A stretch of 64,000 bases of DNA from Ardenticatenaceae bacterium (GCA_020634495.1 JACKBR010000004.1:1-64000); one strand, 5' to 3'. Counted from the first letter of the stretch, positions 16,532-25,432 are shown. The notes: a model not told the origin generated them from the sequence alone. Program-made: numbers and translations.

Positions 16532-17278
16532 ATGGGTTTAGATGATTTGTACTTGGGTCGCGTTCTTTGGCTTTTGTTGCTAATGATTATTGTGGGGTGT
16601 GGGGCGGAAACGGCCGTTCCCACGCCAACAACACAACCGGCAGCCACTATGACATCGATTCCGACGGAACGGCCGTACCGTTATCTGGCTCTTGGCGATT
16701 CTTACACCATCGGCGAAAGAGTGCCCGTGGCCGACCGCTGGCCGGTGCAGCTGGTCGCTGCGCTGCGTGCGCAGGGGCTGGCCATTGCCGACCCGGAAAT
16801 CATTGCCAAAACAGGCTGGACAACGGCGGAATTGGCCGATGGCATCGACCAGGCACAGCCGCAAGGGCCGTACGATCTGGTGTCGCTGCTGATTGGGGTG
16901 AACAACCAGTATCGCGGGTTGAGCCAGGATGCGTATCGGGCAGAGTTTGTGGAATTGTTGGATACGGCCGTAGCCTTCGCCAACAATGATCCCAACCGCG
17001 TTTTTGTCGTTTCCATTCCCGACTGGGGCGTCACCCCTTTTGGCCAAAGACGCGATTCTGAGGAAGTCAGTGCCGCCATTGATGCCTTCAATGCCATCAA
17101 CCGAACTGAAACAGAAAATCGCGGCATCGTTTACATTGACATAACGCCCATTTCTCGGCAAGCTATAGACAATCGCACGCTCATCGCCGACGACGGGTTG
17201 CATCCCTCTGGCAAAATGTACCGCCTTTGGGTGGAAGAAATGCAGCCAGCGGTATGCCGTCTACTTTCTAAGAACTAA
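16532..17278 (+). CDS. SGNH/GDSL hydrolase lipoprotein
   Basis: 248 residues. Signal peptide with lipobox IIVGCG, then a PT-rich linker typical of surface proteins in this clade. Catalytic block I is YLALGDSYTIGE (GDS nucleophile), block III LLIGVNNQYRG (G-x-N), and block V DDGLHPSGKMY (D-x-x-H). So all SGNH residues are present. A surface-anchored esterase or lipase, possibly acting on acylated polysaccharide. Starts 24 bp after the amidase, behind a GCAGAGGCGCGGAG repeat, so co-transcription is possible. Confidence 0.85.
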   Translation: MGLDDLYLGRVLWLLLLMIIVGCGAETAVPTPTTQPAATMTSIPTERPYRYLALGDSYTIGERVPVADRWPVQLVAALRAQGLAIADPEIIAKTGWTTAELADGIDQAQPQGPYDLVSLLIGVNNQYRGLSQDAYRAEFVELLDTAVAFANNDPNRVFVVSIPDWGVTPFGQRRDSEEVSAAIDAFNAINRTETENRGIVYIDITPISRQAIDNRTLIADDGLHPSGKMYRLWVEEMQPAVCRLLSKN

Positions 17279-17279
17279 T

Positions 17280-17360
17280 TCACCGCGGAGAACGCGGAGG
17301 ACACGGAGAAAAACTCTGCGTTCTCTGCGCTCTCCGCGGTTAAAAAACGGAGATTAGAGA
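17280..17360. repeat. Dispersed repeats (CGGAGAACGCGGAGGACACGG and GAGATTGGAGATT)
   Basis: ACCGCGGAGAACGCGGAGGA and its inverted copy TGCGTTCTCTGCGCTCTCCG flank a short loop, followed by a GAGATTGGAGATT unit. The hairpin lies between the SGNH hydrolase and the next gene. Confidence 0.7.
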
Positions 17361-18076
17361 TTGGAGATTGATTTATCACCCAATGGATTTTTTGATGTCG
17401 CAGATGAATTGACAGCCTCATTTTTTGTCAATTGCAGGTTTGTTTGGGATGCAATTCCGCAAATTGACACACACGTGGCGCGATTGGTGGGCAATGAGCA
17501 GACGATTTTGGGTACGGTGATGCCCGGCGCGTATTGTCTGACCGTCCCATTTTGTTGGCGAAGGCGCAGTCATCGAGCCGGGTGCCTATGTGCAAGGGCC
17601 AGCTTACATCGGCGCGGGGGCAACGGTGCGGCACAGGGCGTACGTGCGGGAAAACGTGATTTTGCTGCCGGGCAGCAGTCTGGGCCACGCCAGCGAGGCT
17701 AAAATGCGCTCTTTTGCGGGTGCCACGCGCCCCACTTTAACTATGTGGGCGATTCTATTTTGGGGCATCAGGTGAACCTGGGGCAGGCACCAAGCTAAGC
17801 AATTTGGGGATTATGAGTGAAAAGGATGCGGTGACGGAAAACGGCCGTTCTATCCAACTCACCATCGACGACCAAACCTACGACACCGGGCTGGCCAAAA
17901 TGGGAGCCATCCTGGGCGACGACGCGCAAACGGGGTGCAATGCGGTGCTCAATCCGGGCACGCTCATCGGGCCGCGCACGCTGGTTTACGCCAACCTCAG
18001 CCTGCGCAAGGGGTACCACGCGGCCGATTCCATCATCAAGTTCCGCCAAAACCCCCGCCGCGTGGACCGTACTTAA
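17361..18076 (+). CDS. Left-handed beta-helix nucleotidyl/acyltransferase-like protein (frameshifted)
   Basis: N-terminal segment LSPNGFFDVADELTASFF and WDAIPQI, then hexapeptide repeats VQGPAYIGAGATVRHRAYVR and ENVILLPGSSLGHASEAK, then VNLGAGTKLSNLG and LNPGTLIGPRTLVYANLS. This is the arrangement of GlmU C-terminal/UDP-GlcNAc pyrophosphorylase-like beta-helix proteins of about 235 residues. Frame breaks near 17550, 17705 and 17775 are single-base. Start is uncertain: TTG 17361 lies at the edge of a dispersed repeat and no ATG is in frame. Probably acylates a sugar nucleotide for envelope synthesis. Confidence 0.7.
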
Positions 18077-18153
18077 GAAATTTGACGCAAAGGCGCAAAG
18101 AGGCAAAGAAAAGAGAGAAATCCGGTGCTACTAGGCGTAATTTAGAGGAAAAG

Positions 18154-18666
18154 ATGAACTTATTTTTAATTCCGCTCATAATTCTTGGTTTTGGAACAGC
18201 CATTCTTGGATTGTTAATTTTGCTTAAGCATCCGTTTGTCATGCAATATATTGAACCGACCTTGTGGGGGAGTCTGCTAGGTCTTGGCATTATTATTTCT
18301 GGTTTAGTGATGTCTTGGTCAACGCTAGCTCTTTTATTTAACGTGCCTGGTGTGGAAACGGCCAATAATATTGGTGGAATTCTTTTACTTTTCTTGTCAA
18401 TAATGGTAGGAATTGGGCGCATTATAGGCGGACGGCCGTTTATCGTCGAAAAAATAGACCCTGCTCTATCAAAACGACAGAGTTTGTTCTCTGGTATTTT
18501 TATTATTGCTATTGGTGTCACTTTTTCTTTTGGAATGACCTTTAAAGATTATTTCAATCTTACGCCAAATCAAGAGTCTGTTGTCTTTGGCGTCCTGATG
18601 ATAGTTGCCGTCATTCCGCTAACGCTCTTTGGAATCGTTAGATATGTTGAAAACGTACGGCAATAA
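18154..18666 (+). CDS. Small integral membrane protein
   Basis: 170 residues from ATG 18154, with AGAGGAAA just upstream; the longer frame from 17935 belongs to the preceding gene's shadow. Five hydrophobic helices (opening FLIPLIILGFGTAILGLL, then LWGSLLGLGIIISGLVM, NNIGGILLLFLSIMVGIG, LFSGIFIIAIGVTFSF and FGVLMIVAVIPLTLFGIV). No recognised domain or catalytic motif. AT-richer than its neighbours. Function unknown. Confidence 0.7.
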   Translation: MNLFLIPLIILGFGTAILGLLILLKHPFVMQYIEPTLWGSLLGLGIIISGLVMSWSTLALLFNVPGVETANNIGGILLLFLSIMVGIGRIIGGRPFIVEKIDPALSKRQSLFSGIFIIAIGVTFSFGMTFKDYFNLTPNQESVVFGVLMIVAVIPLTLFGIVRYVENVRQ

Positions 18667-18718
18667 TTTTTCTCTTATTTGTCAAGAACCCGCTATGCTA
18701 ATCGAATTTAGGATTTTA

Positions 18719-18794
18719 TACAAAGGAACAAAGGGAGGAAGTTTCAAAGAAAACAGAAAAAGCCTTTGTCTCTCTGTACCTTCGTTCCTTTGTA
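18719..18794 (+). promoter_or_regulatory. Inverted repeat in the fdrA leader
   Basis: TACAAAGGAAC at 18719-18729 and its exact complement GTTCCTTTGTA at 18784-18794, with further partial pairing inside (ACAAAGG...CCTTTGT). A stem of this size 22 bp before the fdrA ATG could terminate the upstream membrane-protein transcript or regulate fdrA; it may equally be another dispersed repeat. Confidence 0.45.
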
Positions 18795-18816
18795 ATAAAA
18801 AATTGGAGCGTAACAT

Positions 18817-20490
18817 ATGACCATTATAAAAAGTGAAGTAAGGCAGGGAGCCTACTATGATTCCGTGGTGCTGATGCAGCTGCAAAAGGCGCTGGCAGAG
18901 CTACCGGGTGTGGCTGACGCCGGGGTGGTGATGGCCACCGAGGCCAACAAGGAATTGCTGGCTGCTGGCGATTTGCTGCCCGCCAACGTCAGCGCCAAGG
19001 CGGATGATCTGTTGATTGTGGTGAAGGGGGAGACGGAAACGGCCGTGTCCGAAGCCATGTCCCAGGTAGACCAACTGCTCACCCGCCGCAAAGCAACAGG
19101 CGGCAGTGAGTACCGCCCCCACAGCCTGGCCGCCGCCGCCAAGCTGCTGCCCGAGGCCGACTGGGTGCTCATTTCCGTGCCCGGTCGTTACGCCGCTGGC
19201 GTGGCCGAAGAGGCGCTGGATTTAGGTAAGCACGTCTTCCTCTACAGTGACAATGTGCCGCTGGCCGACGAGGTGCGCCTAAAGCAAAAAGCGCAGGCGG
19301 CGGGACTGCTGCTCATGGGGCCAGACTGCGGCACGGCGATTGTCAACGGGGTTGGGCTGGGTTTTGCCAACCGGGTGCGACGCGGCCGTATCGGGCTGGT
19401 CGCCGCATCGGGTACCGGCTTGCAGGCCGTCAGCAGCGAGATTCACAATTTGGGCAATGGGCTGTCGCAGGCCATCGGCACCGGTGGCCGCGACTTGAAA
19501 GCGGAGGTGGGGGCAATCACCGCGCTGCAAGCGGTTGACCTATTGGGCAAAGACCCGGCCACACGGGTCATCGTTTTGGTCTCCAAACCGCCATCGCCCC
19601 AGGTGGCTACCCAGCTTTTGCGGGCGGCGCAGGCCACTGGCAAGCAGATTGTGGTTAACTTTATCGGCTTTCCCCCGCCGGGGCACAAGGTGGGCAACAT
19701 CCATTTTGCTACAAGTTTGGTGGAAACGGCCGAATTGGCTGTGCATATGGCCACGACGGTAGAAACCTCACTGCTTTCGCCACAGCGCCAGCCGGTAAAA
19801 GGGACTGTGCGCGGGCTGTTTTCTGGCGGTACGCTGGCCTATGAAACGGTTTTGGGATTAACGGCCGTTCTCGACCAGCTCCACACCAACATCCCCATCC
19901 GCCCCGACCAAAAGCTGGCTGACCTGACCCGCAGCCAGGGGCACACGATTATTGACATGGGCGAAGACGAGTTCACCCAGGGCCGATTGCATCCGATGAT
20001 GGACAATGATTTGCGGCTGCGGCGATTGCGCCAGGAAACGGCCGATCCCGACGTTGGCTTCATTTTGCTGGACGTGGTCTTGGGTGAAGGCTCCCACCCA
20101 AACCCGGCGGGCGAACTCAGCCCGGCCCTGGCCGAGGCAGTGCAGGCAGGCAAAAAAGTGATTGCCATTGTGGTGGGCACGGATGAAGACCCGCAAGATT
20201 TGAACAGCCAGATTGAGCAGCTGGCGGCGGCGGGTGCCACCGTTTTTTCTAGCACCAACGAGGCGGTGGATTACATTTTCAACCGCTTGCCCGCACCGGA
20301 ATTGAGTGCCCCGCCAGTTTCTGCGGCAGCTTTTGGTGGCAAGTTGGCAGCGATTAACGTGGGGCTGGAATCGTTTTATGAGAGCATCAAGGGGCAGGGG
20401 GGAACGGCCGTACAGGTCGAGTGGCGTCCCCCGGCAGGCGGCAACGAAAAGCTCATGGCCATCCTGGCAAAAATGAAGCAAAAGGATTGA
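18817..20490 (+). CDS. fdrA: FdrA/AllF family acyl-CoA synthetase-like protein
   Basis: 557 residues, start at ATG with GGAG upstream. Resembles succinyl-CoA synthetase alpha: an N-terminal ACT-like region, then a CoA-binding Rossmann part (GPDCGTAIVNGVGLGFANRV), GLVAASGTGLQAVSSEIHNL, and GGRDLKAEVGAITALQAVDL, where the phosphohistidine of true synthetases is not obvious. FdrA (AllF) with DUF1116 (AllG) and DUF2877 (AllH) was identified in E. coli as oxamate carbamoyltransferase of allantoin breakdown; the DUF1116 partner is at 21711 here and no DUF2877 is visible. Expected role: transfer of carbamoyl or acyl groups in ureide/N-heterocycle degradation. Confidence 0.85.
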   Translation: MTIIKSEVRQGAYYDSVVLMQLQKALAELPGVADAGVVMATEANKELLAAGDLLPANVSAKADDLLIVVKGETETAVSEAMSQVDQLLTRRKATGGSEYRPHSLAAAAKLLPEADWVLISVPGRYAAGVAEEALDLGKHVFLYSDNVPLADEVRLKQKAQAAGLLLMGPDCGTAIVNGVGLGFANRVRRGRIGLVAASGTGLQAVSSEIHNLGNGLSQAIGTGGRDLKAEVGAITALQAVDLLGKDPATRVIVLVSKPPSPQVATQLLRAAQATGKQIVVNFIGFPPPGHKVGNIHFATSLVETAELAVHMATTVETSLLSPQRQPVKGTVRGLFSGGTLAYETVLGLTAVLDQLHTNIPIRPDQKLADLTRSQGHTIIDMGEDEFTQGRLHPMMDNDLRLRRLRQETADPDVGFILLDVVLGEGSHPNPAGELSPALAEAVQAGKKVIAIVVGTDEDPQDLNSQIEQLAAAGATVFSSTNEAVDYIFNRLPAPELSAPPVSAAAFGGKLAAINVGLESFYESIKGQGGTAVQVEWRPPAGGNEKLMAILAKMKQKD

Positions 20491-20515
20491 CTTGGTTCCA
20501 AAATGGTTGCATAAT
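20487..20515 (+). promoter_or_regulatory. Promoter of the VapBC pair
   Basis: TTGACT at 20487-20492, 17 nt spacer, CATAAT at 20510-20515. The -35 box overlaps the fdrA stop codon, so the toxin-antitoxin genes carry their own promoter inside the fdrA-DUF1116 unit. Confidence 0.55.
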
Positions 20516-20555
20516 GGTTTCAGATTGAAAGTTTTTAGCATTTTGGAGGTGATTT

Positions 20556-20798
20556 ATGGCCACGATGACTATCAAAAACATCCCGGATGATTTGTATGAA
20601 GAACTCAAACAACGTGCAGCAACGAATCGCCGCAGCATTAACAATGAGGTCATTATCCTTATTGAGCGCGCCTTCCGCAGCTACCGCCCTAGCCCGGAAG
20701 AAATTGAGGAAAAGGCGCGTGTCTTGCGTGAGATGACGTCTCATTATCATCTGACAGATGAAGAATTAAACGAGTGGAAAAATAAAGGTCGCCCATGA
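20556..20798 (+). CDS. vapB: VapB/FitA-type RHH antitoxin
   Basis: 80 residues after TTGGAGGTGATTT. N-terminal ribbon-helix-helix MTIKNIPDDLYEELKQRAA then RRSINNEVIILIERAF, followed by an acidic tail (EEIEEKARVLREM) that should bind the toxin's active site. Its stop overlaps the toxin start as ATGA. Neutralises the downstream PIN-domain RNase and presumably autoregulates the promoter at 20487. Confidence 0.88.
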   Translation: MATMTIKNIPDDLYEELKQRAATNRRSINNEVIILIERAFRSYRPSPEEIEEKARVLREMTSHYHLTDEELNEWKNKGRP

Positions 20799-21199
20799 TT
20801 GTGGTAGACACCAATATTTTGATCTACTACTTTGTGAAAAGTGATCATAGCGAAACGGCCGTTCAAATTCACAGAAAAGACCCGGTCTGGGAAGCGCCTT
20901 TTTTGTGGCGCAGTGAATTTCGCAACACGTTGCTGCTCTACTTGCGCAAAGAACTGCTGACCCTTCCACAAATATTCAGACTTGTGCAAACCGCTGAAGA
21001 TAAGATGCGCGATCACGAATTTCATGTGATGGCTGATGAGGTTTTCAGAGTTGCCAGCGTCAGCGATTGCTCGGCTTACGATTGCGAGTTTGTGGCGTTG
21101 GCTAAGGAGTTGGGCGTGCCGCTGGTAACAGCCGACAAGCAAATTTTAAGGGATTTTCCGGAAACGGCCGTCTCGCCCCAGCAATTTGTCGATGGTTAA
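20795..21199 (+). CDS. vapC: PIN-domain toxin VapC
   Basis: 134 residues. PIN acidic residues are all present: VVDTNILIYYF (Asp5), the Glu in WRSEFRNTLL, Asp in SAYDCEFVALA and Asp in LVTADKQI. VapC toxins are Mg-dependent ribonucleases, often against tRNA or rRNA loops. Coupled to vapB by overlapping codons. The 3' end overlaps the NUDIX gene start by 8 bp. Confidence 0.9.
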   Translation: MIVVDTNILIYYFVKSDHSETAVQIHRKDPVWEAPFLWRSEFRNTLLLYLRKELLTLPQIFRLVQTAEDKMRDHEFHVMADEVFRVASVSDCSAYDCEFVALAKELGVPLVTADKQILRDFPETAVSPQQFVDG

Positions 21200-21614
21200 A
21201 AAAATCGCATTGGTAATCCTGGAAAAACCAAATGGCGACATCGCCTTGCAGCTGCGGGATGATAAACCCACGATTGCCCACCCAAACTGCTGGGCATTGT
21301 TTGGCGGTAAAATTGAAGCGGGCGAGCAACCAACACAGGCTGCCCTGCGCGAAATTGCCGAAGAATTAACCATCCAGCTTGAACCGGAGCGGCTTGCTTT
21401 TTTGCAAAAATTTGAGCTGGAACCACAAAAAGAGCATTTTTTATTTCACTATCCACTGGAAGAGGAATTGCAGCAGGCTCAGTTAACTGAAGGACAAAGA
21501 TTTCAGTGCTGGCAACCAGGTGAGATTAAAAACCAACATCTTGGCGATCACTCTTTGGTTTTTAGCCATTTGGAGATGATCAGCTGGTTTTGGCAGCAAA
21601 ACGACCAGCCTTGA
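21192..21614 (+). CDS. NUDIX hydrolase
   Basis: 140 residues from ATG 21192; it overlaps the vapC end. The NUDIX box is complete: GGKIEAGEQPTQAALREIAE followed by ELTI, matching G-x5-E-x7-R-E-x2-E-E. Flanking strands (VILEKPNGDIALQLRDDK, NCWALFGGK) fit dihydroneopterin-triphosphate or 8-oxo-dGTP type enzymes. Hydrolyses a nucleoside diphosphate-linked substrate; specificity unknown. Probably co-transcribed with vapBC. Confidence 0.87.
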   Translation: MVKKIALVILEKPNGDIALQLRDDKPTIAHPNCWALFGGKIEAGEQPTQAALREIAEELTIQLEPERLAFLQKFELEPQKEHFLFHYPLEEELQQAQLTEGQRFQCWQPGEIKNQHLGDHSLVFSHLEMISWFWQQNDQP

Positions 21615-21710
21615 AGCCGACAACGTTTTTCATTAAAGATTTTGCAGATTATCCAAATTTTATCTCTGCGCTCTCCGCGTCCTCCGCGGTTAAAATTCAG
21701 GAGAAAGCAC

Positions 21711-22961
21711 ATGATTGATATTGATAAAGCAAACGAAACGGCCGTTTCCCGCATGATGGAAGCGCGACCTATTCTCAAAACCATCGCCACCGCCCGTGAC
21801 GTAATTCCGGGGATGCGCGACAATTTGCTGCTGCACGCCGGGCCGCCCATCACCTGGGAACGCGCTTCTGGCCCGATGCGCGGCGCGATTGTGGGGGCGC
21901 TCATCTTCGAGGGCAAGGCCAGCGATTGGGCCAGCGCCGAAAAGCTGGTCACCTCTGGCCAGATTGATCTGGAACCGTGTCACGAACACAGCTCGGTCGG
22001 GCCGATGGCGGGCGTGACTTCCGCTTCGATGAAGGTGTACGTGATTGAAAACGTCACCCACGGCAACAAGACGTACTCCAACCTCAACGAAGGGTACGGC
22101 AAGGTGCTGCGCTACGGCGCGTACAGCGAGGAAGTGCTGGCCAAGCTGCACTGGATGAACGACACGCTGGGCACCATCCTGGCCGAGGCGCTGGCGCTGA
22201 GCGAAGACGGTCTGGACATTCGCGCCCTGCTGGCCGAATCGCTGCACATGGGGGACGAGGGGCACAATCGCAACAAGGCTGGCTCGATTTTGTTTACCGC
22301 CAAGCTGGCTCCCCTGATTGCCAAAACCAGTGCGACGGATGCGGATAAAGCGGCCGTTTTGCAATTTTTGGGTGACAACGCGCTCAGCGTGCTGAATCCT
22401 GTCATGGCGGCGTGCAAGGCAATGGCCGATGCCGGACACAATGTGGAAGGCAGCACCGTCATGACCGTGATGGCCCGCAACGGCACCGATTTGGGCATTC
22501 GCGTCAGCGGCCTGGGGACGCGGTGGTTCACTGGCCCGGTGGGCCAGCCAGACGGCCTCTACTTCTCTGGCTTTACCGCCGACGATGCCAGCGGCGACAT
22601 TGGTGACAGCACAATTACGGAAACGGCGGGCATTGGCGCATTTGCCATGGCGACGGCTCCGGCCATCGTCACCTTCATCAGCGGCACGCCGGAAATGGCG
22701 GTGGAAACAACGATGCGCATGTACGAAATCACCGTGGGCGAGCACAAGGCGTTCACCATTCCGGTGCTGGGCTTCCGGGGCACGCCGGTGGGCGTGGACA
22801 TTCGCAAAGTGGTGGAGTTGGGCATACGGCCGCAAATCAACACCGGCATCGCCCACAAGGATGCGGGTGTGGGCCAGGTTGGCGCGGGCCTGGTTTTACC
22901 CCCGGCCAACGTCTTTGAAGATGCCCTCATCGCCTTTGCCGAGAAGTACAATTTGATGTAA
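21711..22961 (+). CDS. DUF1116 protein (AllG/YlbE family)
   Basis: 416 residues from ATG 21711 with AGGAG 8 nt upstream; the ORF opening further left lies in a dispersed repeat. Family features: opening NETAVSRMMEARPIL, PITWERASGPMRGAIVGALI, the GxE-rich CHEHSSVGPMAGVTSASM, SLHMGDEGHNRNKAGS, VARNGTDLGIRVSGLG-like MARNGTDLGIRVSGLG, and a C-terminal GHKDAGVGQVGAG-like stretch. In E. coli the homologue AllG is a subunit of oxamate carbamoyltransferase with FdrA/AllF. Its partner fdrA lies 1.2 kb upstream, separated by vapBC and NUDIX genes that look inserted. Confidence 0.88.
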   Translation: MIDIDKANETAVSRMMEARPILKTIATARDVIPGMRDNLLLHAGPPITWERASGPMRGAIVGALIFEGKASDWASAEKLVTSGQIDLEPCHEHSSVGPMAGVTSASMKVYVIENVTHGNKTYSNLNEGYGKVLRYGAYSEEVLAKLHWMNDTLGTILAEALALSEDGLDIRALLAESLHMGDEGHNRNKAGSILFTAKLAPLIAKTSATDADKAAVLQFLGDNALSVLNPVMAACKAMADAGHNVEGSTVMTVMARNGTDLGIRVSGLGTRWFTGPVGQPDGLYFSGFTADDASGDIGDSTITETAGIGAFAMATAPAIVTFISGTPEMAVETTMRMYEITVGEHKAFTIPVLGFRGTPVGVDIRKVVELGIRPQINTGIAHKDAGVGQVGAGLVLPPANVFEDALIAFAEKYNLM

Positions 22962-23068
22962 ATCGAGAAAGCCACAGAGGGCACAGAGAATTTTGAGATA
23001 GGTTCTGGTTGATGTGGTAAATAATCAGTTATCTGTTTTTGAACTGTTCCGCAATGAGGTTCTGGCCT

Positions 23069-23462
23069 ATGTCAAGGCAAATTGATTGGCAAAAAACGGT
23101 GCCAATTTGGGAGGCAAATCCCAAAATTGTGGCGGCCTGGGTGTTTGGTTCGGCGCAGGATGGTACAGTGCGTGAAGGGGGGGGATGTGGATACGGCCGT
23201 TCTCACCAGCACCCCTCTCACCTTTAACGAACAACTCACCTTGCTTGGTGCTCTGCAAGATGTTTTGCAAATTGACGAAATTGATCTGGTTATCTTGAAT
23301 GATACCAATCCGATCCTGCGTTTTGAGGCCGTCTCCGGCAAAAAGCTTTATTGCCGCGATTTGTCGGCAATGGCGGGCTTTGTTTCTCTCACCGCCCGCG
23401 AATATGAAGATGAGATGGCGCAGTGGCATATGGCGCTGCAAAAATATGGTGCAAAATCGTAA
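23069..23462 (+). CDS. MNT-type nucleotidyltransferase (frameshifted at a G8 run)
   Basis: About 130 residues. N-terminal WEANPKIVAAWVFGSAQDG contains the G-S of minimal nucleotidyltransferases; the acidic pair follows as GGDVDTAVL. The run of eight G at 23177-23184 is one too long and splits the gene into two frames; removing one G restores REGGDVD and the rest (LGALQDVLQIDEIDLVILND) to 23462. The third acidic residue is in EIDLVIL. Such proteins occur alone or as MNT antitoxins beside HEPN toxins that they adenylylate; no HEPN gene is adjacent. Confidence 0.7.
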
Positions 23463-23499
23463 ATTTGAAACTCTCCGGCCGTGTTGAAGAGGTTGAAAC

Positions 23500-24369
23500 A
23501 TGACAGTAGACAAGACCCAATTTTCCCTTAGCGATGTTTCGGCGACGATGCTGCTGACGCTGTATGCGCGGGCGAAGGAGTCGCAGTCGGCTAATCCTAT
23601 TTTGGTGGATGAAAAAGCGGTGGAATTGTTTGAACAGCTCAAACCGTTGGCGGCGCAAGCTGATGGCGAACTGTATCGCAAAGTGGTGGAAGGTGACCTG
23701 CCAGAAACGCTGAACCAGACGATGTCGCTGCGGGCGCACCATTTTGACCAGCAGTGCCGCGACTTTTTGCGGCGGTATCCCGACGGGGCGATTGTGAATC
23801 TGGGCTGTGGGTTGGATACGCGCTTCTTTCGGTTGGATGACGGCCGTTTGCACCTCATCGATCTGGATTTACCCGACGTCATTGCCTTGAAGCGCCAGCT
23901 TTTGCCAGAGACGGAGCGTTACCAGATGATTGCTTCGTCTGTGCTGGATTTTGGCTGGATGGATGAGCTGGTGGAGGAACGGCCGTACCTCTTCCTGGCT
24001 GAAGGGCTATTCATGTACCTGCCGCTGGACGATGTGAAAGCGTTGGTGCTGGCGCTGCAAGATCGCTTCCCTGGCTGCGAACTGGTTTGCGAGGTGTTCA
24101 ATAGCAGTTGGCTGCACGGCTGGCGCGGCAAGATGATGAAGCGCAAGCTGCAAAACAACATGTCGATGGGCGCTGGTGCCATGTTCCAAACTGGCATTGC
24201 CGACAGCGATTCAATGGAACGGTGGCGCGGCGGCATTTGCTTTTTGGATGACTGGTCGTTTGTGGATGCCGATGAACCGAAATTGGGTGCGCTGCGCCTG
24301 ATGCGCCATTGGGCCATGTTCCGCAAATTGCAATGGGTGGTGCATTACCGCCTGGATGCGCCTGCGTAG
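23500..24369 (+). CDS. Leucine carboxyl methyltransferase-family (LCM) methyltransferase
   Basis: 289 residues. Rossmann methyltransferase with the LCM-type SAM motif AIVNLGCGLDTRFFRL, the acidic strand-2 end HLIDLDLPDVIALK and the post-motif AEGLFMYLPLDDVKAL characteristic of the polyketide O-methyltransferase/PpmA-like branch. Opening LSDVSATMLLTLYARAKESQ is also typical. Methylates a carboxyl or hydroxyl group of an unknown small molecule. Plus-strand string with the histidine kinase and another methyltransferase. Confidence 0.85.
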   Translation: MTVDKTQFSLSDVSATMLLTLYARAKESQSANPILVDEKAVELFEQLKPLAAQADGELYRKVVEGDLPETLNQTMSLRAHHFDQQCRDFLRRYPDGAIVNLGCGLDTRFFRLDDGRLHLIDLDLPDVIALKRQLLPETERYQMIASSVLDFGWMDELVEERPYLFLAEGLFMYLPLDDVKALVLALQDRFPGCELVCEVFNSSWLHGWRGKMMKRKLQNNMSMGAGAMFQTGIADSDSMERWRGGICFLDDWSFVDADEPKLGALRLMRHWAMFRKLQWVVHYRLDAPA

Positions 24370-24400
24370 AAGTATGAAAGGGAAATAGTGAGAGGAGCAG

Positions 24401-25423
24401 ATGTCCAGAGCCTCTGCCTGGCTGAAAAGTTTATCTAGAATTTCGTTGATTTCTATTTGCATCCTTTTGATGCTGCTGGTTGCGTTGCTTGACTATTTTT
24501 CTGGCCCAGCCATTTCCACCTCCATTTTTTATCTCCTGCCAATTGCCATTTCCGCCTGGTTTATCAATCGTCGTACGAGTTTGGTTTTTGCCATGAATGC
24601 AGCGGTTCTCTGGTTTCTGGCAGATTTTCTTACCAACCCACAAATTATATTGTCGGTAACTTTTTGGAATGCCACGGTGCGGCTTGGCTTCTTTGTGATT
24701 GTGGTGTTTAGCTTTAGCGCATTGCGCCGAAGCCGCAAGCGTCAGGATGAGTTGATGTCTTTTGTGATCCATGATTTGCGCGCACCATTGGGTAACATGC
24801 TTACCGCGTTCGATTTGCTGGCAACAGACAAAACGGTGGCCAACAGCGCCAACCTGGAGGTGGTGAAACTAGGGCAGTCGTCTGGCAAGCGGATGATGGT
24901 TCTTGTTGATTCGTTGCTAGATTTGTCTAAATTGGAAAGTGGACAGATTCAACTGCAATCGGAGAGGTTGACGCTGGAGGCCCTCATTGAAGAAAGTATT
25001 GCCCAGCTCATTCTAACGGCCGAAATCAAAAAGGTCACCTTTGCCAGGAAGTTTGACAGCCGGGCAACGGCCGTTTTGGCCGATCGATCTTTAACCCAGC
25101 GCGTCATCATGAATTTGCTCAACAATGCCATTAAATTCAGCCCGAAGGGGGGTGTTATCACGGTACACACGGCAAGCGCCCCCGCAGGCAGCATCACGGT
25201 GAGCGTGAGTGACCAGGGGGCGGGCATCCCCGCCGAGTGGCAGCAGCGGGTTTTTGCCAAATATGGTCAGGTAACAGGTGGCAAATCTGGTGGCAGCGGC
25301 CTGGGGTTAACCTTTTGTAAATTGGCAGTTGAGGTGCAAAACGGCCGTATCTGGCTAGAATCTGAACCGGGCAGCGGCACCACGCTTCGCTTTTCATTGC
25401 CAGCTGCGGTTTCTGATGAATAG
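24401..25423 (+). CDS. Membrane sensor histidine kinase
   Basis: 340 residues. Residues 10-105 hold about four hydrophobic helices (LISICILLMLLVALLDYF onward) acting as the membrane sensor. Dimerisation/phosphoacceptor box is SFVIHDLRAPLGNMLTAFD (His ~121). The HATPase domain has the N-box NLLNNAIKFSPKGG, G1 VSDQGAGIPAEW, and G2 GGSGLGLTFCKLAVE, all intact. No response-regulator gene is next to it, so it is an orphan; a DNA-binding partner must be elsewhere. Confidence 0.88.
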   Translation: MSRASAWLKSLSRISLISICILLMLLVALLDYFSGPAISTSIFYLLPIAISAWFINRRTSLVFAMNAAVLWFLADFLTNPQIILSVTFWNATVRLGFFVIVVFSFSALRRSRKRQDELMSFVIHDLRAPLGNMLTAFDLLATDKTVANSANLEVVKLGQSSGKRMMVLVDSLLDLSKLESGQIQLQSERLTLEALIEESIAQLILTAEIKKVTFARKFDSRATAVLADRSLTQRVIMNLLNNAIKFSPKGGVITVHTASAPAGSITVSVSDQGAGIPAEWQQRVFAKYGQVTGGKSGGSGLGLTFCKLAVEVQNGRIWLESEPGSGTTLRFSLPAAVSDE

Positions 25424-25432
25424 TTCAAGGAA

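Noticed and set aside
21690..22856. 388-aa minus-strand frame opposite the DUF1116 gene
   Set aside because: Antisense shadow: low-complexity His/Arg/Ala sequence without family features, while the plus strand encodes a conserved protein.
23069..23462. Pseudogene call for the MNT nucleotidyltransferase
   Set aside because: A single extra G in a G8 run explains the break and both halves are conserved.
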